From contig BRKX01000009.1 in NCBI GenBank assembly GCA_026008535.1, forward strand, positions 45,691,001 to 45,755,000: a stretch of DNA of 64,000 nucleotides, given 5' to 3'. This DNA comes from Perilla frutescens. Its lineage: Eukaryota > Streptophyta > Magnoliopsida > Lamiales > Lamiaceae. The notes under the pieces were generated by a model, which was given only the letters and a program-made list of their open reading frames with translations, was not told the DNA's origin and searched no databases. A program made the translations under genes and the position numbers. This document shows, in pieces, positions 25,016 through 36,103 of the stretch (position 1 is the first letter of the stretch; each line of letters begins with the position of its first letter).

Positions 25016-25640
25016 GAAATTATTTTTTTTTAACTGCGATTTATCCTAAATTCTGATGAATAGAAAGAAATGAAAATGTTAATTATGTTTAGTTGTATTA
25101 TTTTGCAAATCAACTCATTTAAAAGGAAATTACTTAATTGATTTGTTTACATCTAAACGTATTTTAATTAATTAAAAAATACATTCTTGAATAAATTTCA
25201 TATTCTAGATTGATTTATTTTTTTTAGAATAAATTACAGTCCAGCCCATCGGTGAAATACAACCACCACAAATGAAGTACAATTAATCTCATTCCATAAA
25301 AATATTCAACCATTTTTCATATATTATAAATAAAAATAATAAATATTTTAAAAAAATTACATTAACAAATCTTTAACCAGCATAATATAAATCGGTAAAG
25401 TTACTATAAGTTTGTGGTGTTATTGCAAATTATTATATTAACATAAATAAATAGCACAAAAAATTATTTAACAACTTGAGTGTTAATTATCTAAATATAA
25501 AAAAATTACAATGATCTATTGAAATAAAATATCAAAATACAAAGATCTAATAAAGTGTATCATCAAAATAGAAGGATCTAGTAAAATATAAAAATTGAAC
25601 AAGAACCTATTAAAATAAAATATAAAAGTATAGGGATATT
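25015..25640. other. AT-rich DNA without gene
   Basis: Unique AT-rich sequence between the gene-like fragment and the minisatellite. It contains a small local repeat (AAAATATAAAA/GATCTA units at about 25510-25630). No coding potential is seen. Confidence 0.5.
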
Positions 25641-27460
25641 TTTTTGTGTTTCGCCTTGAAATTATAAGAAATGCATTACATTTGTTAATTTCATTTCAAA
25701 TTAAAAAAAATTACTTTATTTAAGTTCATTTAGTTTCAAATTATAAGAAAATTGCATTATTATATTTGAAATAGTAATTTCTTATGATTCAAAATTAAAT
25801 GAAATATTATATTATAATTTATTTTAATGAATTAAGAAATTACATTATGTTTGTTCGTTTCATTTTATTTAAGAAATCTTAATACATATAATTTGAAATT
25901 ACATGAATATTAGTTCAGTTGAAATTAAATTATATAAGTTCATTTCATTTGCAACTATAAGAAGATACAATATATTAGTTTATTTTATATCAAATAACAA
26001 TAGTTCATTTCAATTCAATTGCATGAAATCATTATTAATGTTCATTTCATTTGAAATTATAAGAAATTAGCTTATATAATGTAATTTCATTTGAAATTAT
26101 AAGAAATTACATTATATAATTTCATTTCATTTCAAATTATAGGAATTACGCTATATAATTTGAAACGAAATGAAACATATAGTGTAATTTTTTGTAATTT
26201 GGTATGAAATGAATTAATATATCATAATTTCTTGTAATGAATTAGGAAAATATATTTTATTAGTCATTTAATTGGATTATATAAGTTCGTTTCATTTCAA
26301 ATTATAAGAAATTACATTATGCAAGCTAATTTCATTTGAAATTGTAAGAAATTACAATATAATAGTTCATTTTATTTTAAATAGCAAGAAATTACGTTAT
26401 ATAACTTTATTTCATCTGAAACAATAAGAAATTACATTATATTTGTTCATTTCATTTCAAATTACATGAAATAGTTATATTAGTTCATTTCATTTAAAAA
26501 TTATAAGAAACTACATTATATAATTTTTATTTCATTTCCAATTATAAGAAATGGCATTATACAATTTGAAACGAAATGAACTTGTATAGTGTAATTTCTT
26601 GTAATATGGAATGAAAGTGAATTAATATGTCATAATTTTTTGTAATGAATTAGGAAATTACATTATATTAGTTCGTTTACTGTTAAATTATAATAACTTA
26701 TGTAGTATAGTTTATTATATTTTGAAATGAAATGAACAATGTAATGTAATTTATTAGTTCATTATAAGAGAATTAAAATATATTGTTTCATTTCATTACA
26801 AATCACAACAAATTACTTTATATAAGTTTATTTCGTTTCAAATTGTATAATACAAGAATATATTGTTGCATTTCATTATATATCACAAGAAATTTCTTTA
26901 TATAAATTAATTTGGTTATAATATAATTTCTTATAATTTCAAATGTAATGAATATCTAGTATAAGGTAATTTGTTTTTTTCATTGCGCATTCTCTAGCGA
27001 AACTTGTGATTTTCAATTCTTTATTTTTTTCTTTCACTGGGGCTATCCCAGTTTCCAATTTGGTTGATATTTCTTGTGAGGAACGTTTCAACTTTTAATC
27101 GTAATGCCAAGTTCTTTTGCTAAAAAAAAGTATAATGTAATTTGTTATAATTTAAAATAAAATAAATTATATAATGTAATTTCTCATAATTTCTAATGAA
27201 ATTAGCTTATATATAATGTAATTTCTTATAATTTGAAATGAAATGAACAAATATAATGTAATTTCTTATAGTTTCAAATAAATAAAGTTAAATAATGTAA
27301 TTTATGGTTATTTGAAATAAAATGAAATAATATATTTTAATTTCATATAGTTTTAGTTGAAATAAAGTTAAATAATATATATTTTAATTTCTTATAGTGT
27401 CACAATATAGTGTAAATTTCATACTTGCAATTGAAATAAATGTATATAACATAATTTCAA
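25640..27460. repeat. AT-rich minisatellite of about 35-40 bp in both orientations
   Basis: Degenerate copies of a unit containing TTCATTTCAAATTATAAG and AAATTACATTATATAA fill this stretch. From about 26560 rightward the reverse complement (TAATTTCTTATAATTTGAAA, then ATGAA) predominates, and both orientations mix in between. The block can therefore fold on itself over long distances. Confidence 0.75.
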
Positions 27461-28175
27461 TTCAAATACACACATAATCTAATTTCGCTTTTGAACTACT
27501 CCCTTGTCCTTCGCCCAATTAATAAATTGAATCTTCCACATAAAAACCAATTTATTTAATAATATTTTCTAATATTAATTTACGGCTATACACTATAATA
27601 TCAATATTAATTTACAATAGTAACTTGTAACACCATAATTTGAAATGAACAAATATAATGTAATTTCTTATAGTTTCAAATGAAATAAAGTTATATAAGG
27701 TAATTTATGGTGTTTTTTTATTAATTTTTTTTTACTCACACACCCCACCTGTGGTATTGAGGAGGTTCGAACCCGTGACCTTTGGCCTCCGAGCAACCTC
27801 ACTCCACCACTAGGCCATCCCCACCGGGACGTAATTTATGGTTATTTGAAATAAAATGAAATAATATATTTTAATTTCTTATAGTTTTAGTTGAAATAAA
27901 GTGAAATAATATATTTTAATTTCTTATAGTGTCACAATATAGTGTAAATTTCACACATGCAATTGGAATAATTGTATATAACATAATTTCAATTCAAATA
28001 CACATATAATCTAATTTCGCTTTCGAACCACTCCCTAGTCCTTCGCCCAATTAATAAATTGAGTCTTCCACATAAAAATCCATTTATGTAATAATGTTTT
28101 CTAATATTAACTTACGGATACACTATAATATCAATATTAATTTACAATAGTAATTTATAACACCATAATTTTCTG
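27260..28175. repeat. Tandem duplication interrupted by a SINE
   Basis: The segment at about 27260-27640 is repeated at about 27830-28175. Shared landmarks are ATTTTAATTTCTTATAG, TCCTTCGCCCAATTAATAAA and TCTTCCACATAAAAA. The two copies differ by scattered substitutions, and the SINE at 27712-27830 lies between them. Confidence 0.75.
27712..27830 (-). mobile_element. tRNA-derived SINE, minus strand
   Basis: A 119-bp unit is bounded by a perfect 12-bp duplication GTAATTTATGGT (27700-27711 and 27831-27842). On the minus strand it begins GGGATGGCCTAGTGG, which contains an RNA polymerase III A box, followed by a B box GGTTCGAACC. It ends in an A-rich tail, seen here as the T-run at 27712-27745. 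It shares its head with the longer SINE at 35874-36103. Confidence 0.85.
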
Positions 28176-29250
28176 TATTTAATAAAATTATGATTTCATA
28201 TTTCAGTTTTTACAAATATAATTACTTTGCCATTTTATAAATTTGGTCATTACTCTGTCAAATAAATTTTATTTTTTTAACCAAACAACTTCTCTAACAT
28301 TTCATTTAATTTTACCAAATTAATTATATAATTATTGTTTTTTTCTTTTCTAATATCTAATTATAACTCACAGAAAAAGGGAATAAAAGATTTATCATCT
28401 ACGGCTTCATTCTTCATCTGCAAATCTGCTTCTTCTTCTTCATATGCTTCATCTAGAAATCTGTTTCTTCTTCTTCTTCAATCTGCTTCTTCTTCTTCAT
28501 CTGCTTCATCATCATCTTCTTCTTCTTCTTCTTCTTCTTCTTCTGCAAATCTATTTCCGCCGCAACCACGTTACTTTTCTATATTCTTCTCATTTCTTCC
28601 AACTCTATTTTTGACGACACCCACCGCCTGCTGCATGTTGTTCCACAGAGGTAATCAATTTTGACCCATATCTATAATATCAATATTAATTTACAATAGT
28701 AATTTATAACACCATAATTTTCTGTATTTAATAAAATTATGATTTCATATTTCAGTTTTTACAAATATAATTACTTTGCCATTTTATAAATTTGGTCATT
28801 ACTCTGTCAAATAAATTTTATTTTTTTAACGAAACAACTTCTCTAACATTTCATTTAATTTTACCAAATTAATTATATAATTATTGTCTTTTCTTTTCTA
28901 ATCTCTAATTATAACTCACAGAAAAAAGAAAAAAAAAAAAGATTTATCATCCACGGCTTCATTCTTCATCTGCAAATCTGCTTCTTCTTCTTCATATGCT
29001 TCATCTAGAAATTTGCTTCTTCCTTCTTCTTCTTCTTCTTCTTCAATCTGCTTCTTCTTCTTCATCTGCTTCATCTGCAAATCTGCTTCTTCTTCTTCTT
29101 CTTCTTCTTCTTCTTCTTCTTCTTCTTCATCTGCAAATCTATTTCCGCCGCAACCACGTCACTTTTCTATATTCTTCTCATTTCTTCCAACTCTATTTTC
29201 GACGACACCCACCGCCCGCTGCATGTTGTTCCACAAAGGTAACCAATTTG
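28126..29250. repeat. Tandem duplication of about 550 bp with TTC-rich leader
   Basis: About 28126-28650 is repeated at about 28670-29240 (shared TTCAGTTTTTACAAATATAA, TTGGTCATTACTCTGTCAAA, the TTC-rich leader, and ATTTCCGCCGCAACCACG). The copies differ mainly in the lengths of TTC and A runs, so the duplication looks young. The serine- and phenylalanine-rich open frames here are artefacts of the TTC runs. Confidence 0.85.
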
Positions 29251-29769
29251 GACCCATATCGCGAACCCCGTCCAGTCGGGAGTCATCTTTGTCGGGTTCC
29301 GGTTCAGTCCTCATCGACGCCGGTTACAGAAATCGCTGGAGAACAAACTGAGGCTTTGCCAGAGAAGATGATGTTGTCTTTTCGATGTCTATAGTGGTGA
29401 TTAACTTCCGCCGATTAGGAGATCTGAACATAATACTTCCGGTAAACAGATTCATATACAGACTGATCATAAAATTACAAACTCAAGTTTAATCAGGTAA
29501 GAAATACGAATTCGCCGATACCAAGCCGATAGCAAACGTCTCCATCAAGTCTGACAGTAAGTTTTTCAGAACTAAAACAATTTAATAATCGGTGTTAACC
29601 ATGGTCAAGACCAAAAGAAAAAACCACAGCACGCCACGTGTTAAAAATCCAACGGTGGTATGCATTGGAACCGGTTGTAGCATTGAATTTACCATGTTTG
29701 TTTGTGTAAAATAAGTACATTTGTGTAAGGATGGTGTAAGAGATGTGTAAGAGATCACTTTTTGAGGGT
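29250..29769. other. Unique GC-richer segment inside the right end of the giant element
   Basis: The first 150 bases are GC-rich and look like the continuation of the captured gene fragment that begins in the duplicated leader, but no domain is recognisable. The rest is unique sequence leading into the right terminal repeat. Confidence 0.4.
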
Positions 29770-29863
29770 ATTTTAGACAAATTGGGTATTTATTGAATGC
29801 TTTTCATAAGGTGGGTAAAAGAGATTTTTTTGAATAAGAAATGGGTAGTTTTATATGTTTTCC
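29770..29863 (-). repeat. Right terminal inverted repeat of the giant element
   Basis: It is the inverted partner of 10108-10200. It contains AAATTGGGTATTTATTGAAT and ends directly before the second copy of the target duplication at 29864-29873. Confidence 0.75.
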
Positions 29864-29873
29864 GAAACATTTA

Positions 29874-30694
29874 TTAAGGATAACAAATGAATTGTCTCTT
29901 GCCTTACAACAAAAGGACCAGAATATTGTTGAAGCCATGTAACATGACGCGGTCACAAAAGGCACGGCGCATAACTCATCAGTAATTATCACCATTATCG
30001 TGTAGAGATTTTTTATCATGTATTTTTTCTAACTTCTAAATATTTTTATATGTGTTGTCTATCTTTTTTTTTCATTTCTCATTAATTTTATATATATTAG
30101 TTGTTGTAATTTCAGGTTGTTGATTTAACTATACAAGAAATGAATAACCATTTTTCAGAATTTAACATTGAATTGCTTAATTGTATAGCATGTCTTGATC
30201 CAAGAAATTCTTTCTCTCAATTCAATTTTGATCAGCTAATGCGCATTGCTGCTTTATATCATGAGGATTTTTTAACCAATGATTGTTTATATCTTCCTCA
30301 ACAGCTTAACAATTTCATTGTAAATGTGCGATGTGATTCTTGATTTTCTGCAATTAGTAATTTGGGAGATCTTGCTCGAGAAATGGTTAAAACTGGTAAG
30401 CATTCAGTTTTTCCATTGATTTATCTTATGATTGAGCTGTCATTGGTTTTGCCAGTTCCCACTGCTTCTGTTGAGAGAGCTTTTTCTGCAATGAAGAGTA
30501 TAAAGACTGATTTGTGCAACCATAAGGTGATGAGTGGATGGATGACACAGTATACATTAAGAAAGAGATTTTTTTCAATAATTGATAATGAGCCTATCTT
30601 GCAGCGTTTTCAATCGAGTGATACACGCAAATATCAGTTGCCACCACTTCCTCCTACAAGTGCAACTACAAGCCGTCCAAGTGTCGATTTTTAG
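29874..30694 (+). pseudogene. hAT transposase, 3' part with dimerisation domain
   Basis: This continues the transposase interrupted at 10107. It begins L-R-I-T-N-E-L-S-L-A-L-Q-Q-K-D-Q-N-I-V-E. An intron-like or decayed stretch follows (about 29950-30115), then VVDLTIQEMNNHF, LLNCIACLDPRNSF and the hAT dimerisation signature LPVPTASVERAFSAMKSIKT near residue 35 of the last open segment. A TGA at 30341-30343 breaks the frame. The gene ends at 30694, about 100 bp before the hAT right end. Confidence 0.85.
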
Positions 30695-30798
30695 ACCAGT
30701 TTTAATATATTAAACTAATTTTAATATAATGATATTTTTTAGATGTGTTATCGGTAGTCCCTCCAAATATTTTTTCTACTTCCGCCACTGAATATAAG

Positions 30799-31843
30799 TA
30801 TATAACAATTAAGTATTTAAATCTAGGTTCTATGGAATAATAATTGATATACGTTACATATAATATATTGATTGATTGATATAAATGACGTATGATTGCA
30901 AAGATATAAAAGGATAAAAAGGATAAACAATATATATCAATTATGAATTATATATATCATAATTATATTACCTATTACATAATTAATAAAAAAGATATAG
31001 CATGCAATTGTATGATTTTGAAAGTGCTTAGATTTTGCATTGATAAATGTGATTATATTTGTATCTTTAGATGGCAATGCCATACTAAATATGGAATGTT
31101 GATTTAGACGCTAAATTGGAGAGTTGCCAATTATGAAAATTCATTTGTTTAATACTATTTTAATATTATATATAGTATTATTTAATGTAAATATATACAC
31201 ATATTGATTATTTTATAATATTTTATGTTATTTATTTTAAATAATTAATTAGTAGTTTTTTAGGATTAAATTTTAAATATTAGAACGTAAATACACCTTT
31301 TCATATTTAAATCGTAGAAAATGAGACTATGAAAAATAATAAGAAAAACAATGGATAGCGAAATAAATAAATATATAAATGATAAATGAATACATATATT
31401 AATTTTAATTTTAATTAATTAAAAATTAACGAATTCTTAAAATTTGAAAACTAATATATAAAATAACACCTTTATATAAGAAATGAGTTAGAATTCAACT
31501 TACTAAATTTGGTAGATGGATTTCAGGCGGGAAAAATTCAGAATTTCTACTAGTAGATCATTCTGTTTTTATATATAAAAAGATATATTACTATTATATT
31601 ATTTTTATCATGCATGTATATACTTCTTAATACTAGTTATGTTTCTTTTTTATATATATAAATATATAATCATTCTTGAATCTGATTTTTTTTTTTATCA
31701 TTAAGAGTTACATGTAAATTATTTTGTACAACTTCAAGTTTTATTTTACAAAGAATATAACAAATAGTATTTTTTTTTTATCATGCATGCATATGCTTGT
31801 GTGTGTTGTGTGATCCAATGATGATGATATCATCATCATCATC

Positions 31844-31879
<36 letters not shown>

Positions 31880-32966
31880 TTTTGTGATGGAACGCGGGAA
31901 GGTTAAATTTATGACAAGAGGAAAGATAGAATAGTAAAAAAAGAGAAGAAGAGAGAAATAGGAGATTCACTTTATAATTTTATATTTACTCAAAATGCTA
32001 AAGGATGCAAAATACTATTCTATTTCAATGGTATAACTTTCCAAAATTTTAAATTTAAGATGGAAAATGAAAATCCTATATGTCATTCCACGGTGGGAGA
32101 AATAAATTATGATAAATATAAAGTGGATTTAATAGACTTTATAAAAATTTAAATATGATTAATCATTTTGCTGTGCGAGGACAGAAGGCAAATAATTACT
32201 AGCGGAACCTGTTGTGTTGCCGCTTCATTGTAAGGCCTCATCCCGTGGACCTAGGGCATTATATGATATAGTCTGGGGTTGTTATAAGTCAATTAACCCA
32301 AACAAAACACAACAATTCGGTACTACATAATGCACATTTAATTTCCTCAGCGACATGTCATAATGTGGACCGTAGTCTTCTTTCACCTTAATATAGGGAA
32401 ATAATAAATTAGATGCTACTTTGGAGATTATAAATAAGTGTCGGTACGTAAAGGGATATATATTATGAGTATATACAAAAATAGTTTTGCATTGGTTAAT
32501 GTCATATCTCTAAATTGTTCTAGTGATCACAAATTTCAAAATTGAAAAAAGAAAACAGAATCTTTCTTTTACAGCGAGAGGAACCACAGCCGTTGCTTGT
32601 GGGTGTGTTTACTGGCTAAAAATACATTCTTATGAAATAAAATGCAAATCACACATAAGAAGTCAATTACATTCAATTTTGTTTCAAAATCTATACCCAA
32701 ATCCAAAATTCATAATATTTACAAATTGAGTCGATCGAACAAAACTATATTTCAAACCAAATCGAATGAAATTTGATTCATTTTGAAAAATTTAAACTAA
32801 ACCAAACTAGTTTTTTTTTTTTTTTTAAGAAAAAAAGATCGAAATAAAAACAATTCAGATCATTTTTTTTAACTAAATTGAATCGAAATTATTTCGAATT
32901 TTCGATTAGGAATTTCTTAAACCGAACCGAAACTAATTGAACACTTCGATGTTCTTATATATATAT
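30799..32966. other. AT-rich intergenic stretch
   Basis: No gene is supported. It contains an ATC/ATA microsatellite at about 31829-31876 and a diverged GAACCGAAC-type repeat near 32700-32950. Short open frames lack domains. Confidence 0.5.
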
Positions 32967-33344
32967 AGGGGTGGGTTCAAATAGGAACCAATCTCCCCGT
33001 AAAAATCTAGGAACCAATTAAATTTAAGGATTTTGATGACATGACGGATAAAAAGGGGGTGACATAGTTGTAAATATGTAAAATTCAAAATGTAAGGGAT
33101 AATTCTAGATTTTTTTTATAAAGTGATGTCATTATCTTTTAAAAAATTCTTAAAAACTTTAAATAATCATAACTTACTCGTTTTTTATCCAATTTACGCA
33201 AAAAATATATCAAATTAAAGATTTTTCCATGCTCTTTCATTTAAGCACCATAGTGCATATGTTTATTTGAGCAAAAATTGATGAAAAATACAAAAAACTT
33301 TTTTCACGTATATTCAACTCGTAACTGTCAGACATTTGCTAATA

Positions 33345-34611
33345 GGGTTAATTGCCAAAAAATGCACCACCTTTCAATGAATTTGCAAAATAGACACCAC
33401 TTTTCAAACGTTTCAATAAAGACACAACCTTTCATTTTGTAGCAAAATAGACACCTCCTTTCTTTTCCGGCCACCGGTAAAATGACGTGGCTTTATTTAT
33501 TTCCAACGTGGACTATGATTCATACGTGTACTTGCCACGTCAATATTTATTTTGTAGTTATTTGCCAAAAAATGCACCACCTTTCAACGAATTTGCAAAT
33601 TAGACACCACTTTTTAAAACGTTTCAATAATGACACAACCTTTCATTTTGTAGCAAAATAGACACCCCTGATTTTTCACGAGACATGACTGCAATTGAGG
33701 TTATTGACACCCCTGATTTTTCACGAGACATGGCTGCAATTGAGGTTATTGGCATACTGATGTACAAAAAGCCCATGACAAATTAAATTCCATCAAATCA
33801 AATTACAATAGATTTTACGCAAGATCGAATTAATTGGAGACATTAAGAATTGGAGACATTCGTTCACTCGAATTAATTGGAGTGAACGAGTGTTGTTCGT
33901 GCTGGCGAGCTTCTGCGTCTGCGCGATTCAGCACGTGTTCTGTTTGAACCATTTTGCAGCAAATGTGTATGTTGGGGCGCCAAAGGGGAATGACTGGTTT
34001 GAAAAACAGATGAGTGGAACTATTGATATCGCGTGCTCGCCTAAAATGGACTGGTTTTTCAGAGGGTTGCAGTTTCAGCTAGAACACGATTTGTTTCCGA
34101 GGTTGCCTAGGTGCAATTTTAGGAAGATTCTAATTACTCTAATTCAAGCAATTCTAAATGTCTCCAATTAATTCGATCTTGCGTAAAATCTACTGTAATT
34201 TGACTTGATGGAATTTAATTTATCATGAGCTTTTTATACATCAGCATGTCAATACCCTCAATTGCAGCCACATCTCGTGAAAAATCAGGGGTGTCTATTT
34301 TGCTACAAAATGAAAGGTTGTGTCATTATTGAAACGTTTTAAAAAGTGGTGTCTAATTTGCAAATTCGTTGAAAGGTGGTGCATTTTTTGGCAATTAACT
34401 ACAAAATAAATATTGACGTGGCAAGTACACGTAGGAATCATAGTCCACGTTGGAAATAAATAAAGCCACGTCATTTTACCGGTGACCGGAAAAGAAAGGG
34501 GGTGTCTATTTTGCTACAAAATAAAAGGTCGTGTTTTTATTGAAACGTTTGAAAAGTGGTGTCTAATTTGCAAATTTCTTGAAAGGTGGTGCATTTTTTG
34601 GCAATTAACCC
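33345..34611. mobile_element. Pack-MULE with captured sphingolipid desaturase fragment
   Basis: A perfect 9-bp target duplication TTGCTAATA flanks the element (33336-33344 and 34612-34620). Long inverted arms run from 33345 to 33843 and from 34159 to 34611, both starting GGGTTAATTGCCAAAAAATG. Each arm holds two direct copies of a TTTGCC/TTGCCAAAAAATGCACCACC block about 213 bp apart. The left arm also has a 42-bp tandem duplication (CACCCCTGATTTTTCACGAG) that the right arm lacks. The 315-bp loop carries a plus-strand fragment of a delta-8 sphingolipid desaturase gene. Long arms, a 9-bp duplication and captured exon sequence are the definition of a Pack-MULE. Confidence 0.9.
33887..34135 (+). 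pseudogene. Delta-8 sphingolipid desaturase fragment
   Basis: The translation contains ASFCVCAIQHVFCLNHFAAN, GAPKGNDWFEKQ, MDWFFRGLQFQLEHDLFPRL and PRCNFRK. These match the C-terminal part of the plant cytochrome b5-fused long-chain base desaturases, membrane enzymes of the endoplasmic reticulum. Only the region around the third histidine box is present. In that box the expected Q-x-x-H-H reads Q-L-E-H-D, so an iron-binding histidine is replaced and the fragment cannot be a working desaturase. The intact donor gene must lie elsewhere in the genome. Confidence 0.88.
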
Positions 34612-35371
34612 TTGCTAATATGATATCACAATATTGCTCATATCTTGTGTTTATGTTGCTAACATGAAATTTTTTATGCACGACTTTGAATTTTAAGTTG
34701 TTTTCATGAGAAAATAGTTAAAGTATGAGCTATATATAGTTAAGTTCATAAACAATTATAATTTTATCAATGCTTAATATTATTTTGAAAACTTGTAATA
34801 TTTGAGAGTTTAAGTCATACTAGCATATCATTATTCACATATTAGCAACATGTTACTAACATATTAGCAAATTATTAGTCATATATTAGCATTGTGTATA
34901 TTCTCTAACATATTAGCAATATGTTGTATGTATGAATGATGTTATACATGTTACATAATATTATTTTAAATGTGATCCAATGTTATATGTGTGGTGTTTA
35001 ATACATGTCAATTTATATTATGATCTCGTCAAATTAGCAATATGAGTCTACCTCATGTTAGCAACAAAATCTGTTGATGTTAGCAATATAAATCTTTCAT
35101 GTTAGCATATTAATACAACGTCAGAAAAGACAACGGTTTTAAAGTGTTGTCTATTTAATTCCGAGAATTTGGCCCAAAATCCGAAAAAACATAACCTAAT
35201 TTCTAAATTACGAAAATAATCTCGCTTTCATTAAGTTCTCAAATATTACAAGTTTGCCACCTTACTTTGACTAAAATTTTGGCTAAATTGTGGCCATTAG
35301 ATCTAATTAAATCTAAGGTTAAGATTGGTTCCTAGGTTCTCACGGGGGATTTAGTTCTTATTTGATCCTTT

Positions 35372-35375
<4 letters not shown>

Positions 35376-35422
<47 letters not shown>
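35376..35422. repeat. TA microsatellite
   Basis: An uninterrupted TA run of about 45 bp directly right of the TIR element. A shorter TA run lies at its left border (about 32956-32967). Confidence 0.9.
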
Positions 35423-35424
<2 letters not shown>

Positions 35425-35425
<1 letters not shown>

Positions 35426-35840
35426 CATGGTTCAAATGAAATCTTCTGTCATACTTGATGTCCCACTTTAATTTTAATTTATTAGATTTTCATCCAATTT
35501 TTTTCTTCAAATTCAATTTATTTTGATTTAGTTTAATTTTATAATTATTATTTAAGGTTTATTCCACCCAATTAGGATTTATATTTATTTTCTAATATTT
35601 TTTTTATTTTTTAGTTAATATAATTGATTAACAACGTCGATTTTTATTCCAAAATTAGGGTTATGATTTTTTAAATTAAAATTTAAACTTTTAGCAATAA
35701 ATATTAATTATGATTGGTTAAAATATAATATATTTTATTTTTATAATAAATATTTTTAAAATATTAAATTTAATAGTGAGACACAATAGTGAGATAGAAA
35801 ATGTGAAATACGTAGAGAGCTTTATGCATGCATGGTTGTG
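35425..35840. repeat. AT-rich MITE-like dispersed repeat
   Basis: It resembles 43190-43595 over most of its length (shared TTTATTCCA...CAATTAGG, TTTTTTAGTTAATATAATTG, CAATAAATATTAA). A partial relative is at 41305-41560. Ends here are eroded, so only family membership is claimed. Confidence 0.55.
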
Positions 35841-35873
35841 TCGCCAGTTAATCTCTACAAGAACACTCGTCCC

Positions 35874-36103
35874 TAGTCCCTTTGGGGATGGCCTAGTGGT
35901 AGAGTGATGTATCTTGAGGCCAAAGGTCTCAAGTTCGATTCACACTACCAATACCACTACGTGTGAGTCTGTCACACCTGGCATGCCAAGTGTGGTTTTC
36001 CTCTCATGTGTGGTTTGCAGGCTATTACACAGGAACACAGTTTATTCATTGCGTACTTCGATAGCGGCTGCGGGTTACCTTCGATTAAAAAAAAAAAAAA
36101 AAA
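35874..36103 (+). mobile_element. Full-length tRNA-derived SINE
   Basis: A 230-bp element has a perfect 15-bp target duplication AAGAACACTCGTCCC (35859-35873 and 36104-36118). The head reads GGGATGGCCTAGTGGTAGAG, containing a polymerase III A box, and is followed by an AAGTTCGATTC B box. A tRNA-unrelated body follows, then TTCGATT and a poly-A tail of about 18. It sits 125-240 bp upstream of the acid phosphatase TATA box, so it lies in that promoter region. Confidence 0.92.

Larger units (their letters stand above)
10108..29863. mobile_element. Giant non-autonomous Mutator-like element nested in the hAT
   Basis: A 10-bp direct repeat GAAACATTTA (10098-10107 and 29864-29873) flanks 19,756 bp. 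Joining the flanks restores a continuous hAT transposase frame across the site. The ends are diverged inverted repeats of about 90 bp (10108-10200 against 29770-29863); shared strings include TACCCATT, TCTTTTACC and CAATAAATACCCAATTT. A 9-10-bp target duplication plus long TIRs suggests the Mutator superfamily. No transposase is visible inside. The cargo is satellite, minisatellite, gene-like fragments and a SINE. The superfamily call is inference from structure only. Confidence 0.8.
8307..30790 (+). mobile_element. hAT transposon (ZMYM1/TTF-type family) with a giant nested insertion
   Basis: The ends are inverted: CAGTGGCGGA on the left, and the same motif on the opposite strand at the right end (30781-30790). 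A perfect 8-bp target duplication AATATAAG occurs at 8299-8306 and 30791-30798, the hAT hallmark. Pieces of a hAT transposase lie near both ends on the plus strand. The total is 22.5 kb, but 19.8 kb of that is one later insertion (10108-29863). Without it the element would be about 2.7 kb, a normal size for a decayed hAT. The transposase gene has several nonsense codons and lacks the N-terminal zinc finger, so this copy is dead. Confidence 0.9.
32967..35375. mobile_element. TIR element inserted between TA microsatellites
   Basis: The ends are inverted repeats of about 70 bp. The left end has AGGGGTGGGTTCAAATAGGA and CTAGGAACCAAT; the right end, on the other strand, has AGGGAAAGGATCAAATAAGA and CTAGGAACCAAT. 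TA dinucleotide runs flank both sides, and the right run is about 45 bp. No coding sequence belongs to the element. It contains the younger Pack-MULE at 33345-34611; without that it would be about 1.1 kb. Confidence 0.7.

Noticed and set aside
28335..29394. Poly-serine or poly-leucine proteins
   Set aside because: They are translations of TTC microsatellites present in two tandem copies; alternative frames are open too.
10108..29863. Helitron as an alternative identity for the giant element
   Set aside because: The inverted ends and a 10-bp direct flanking repeat do not fit Helitrons, which lack both. No Rep/helicase sequence is present.
34482..34667. 61-codon open frame in the right Pack-MULE arm
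   Set aside because: It lies in the terminal inverted repeat and crosses the element border, so it cannot be an evolved gene.
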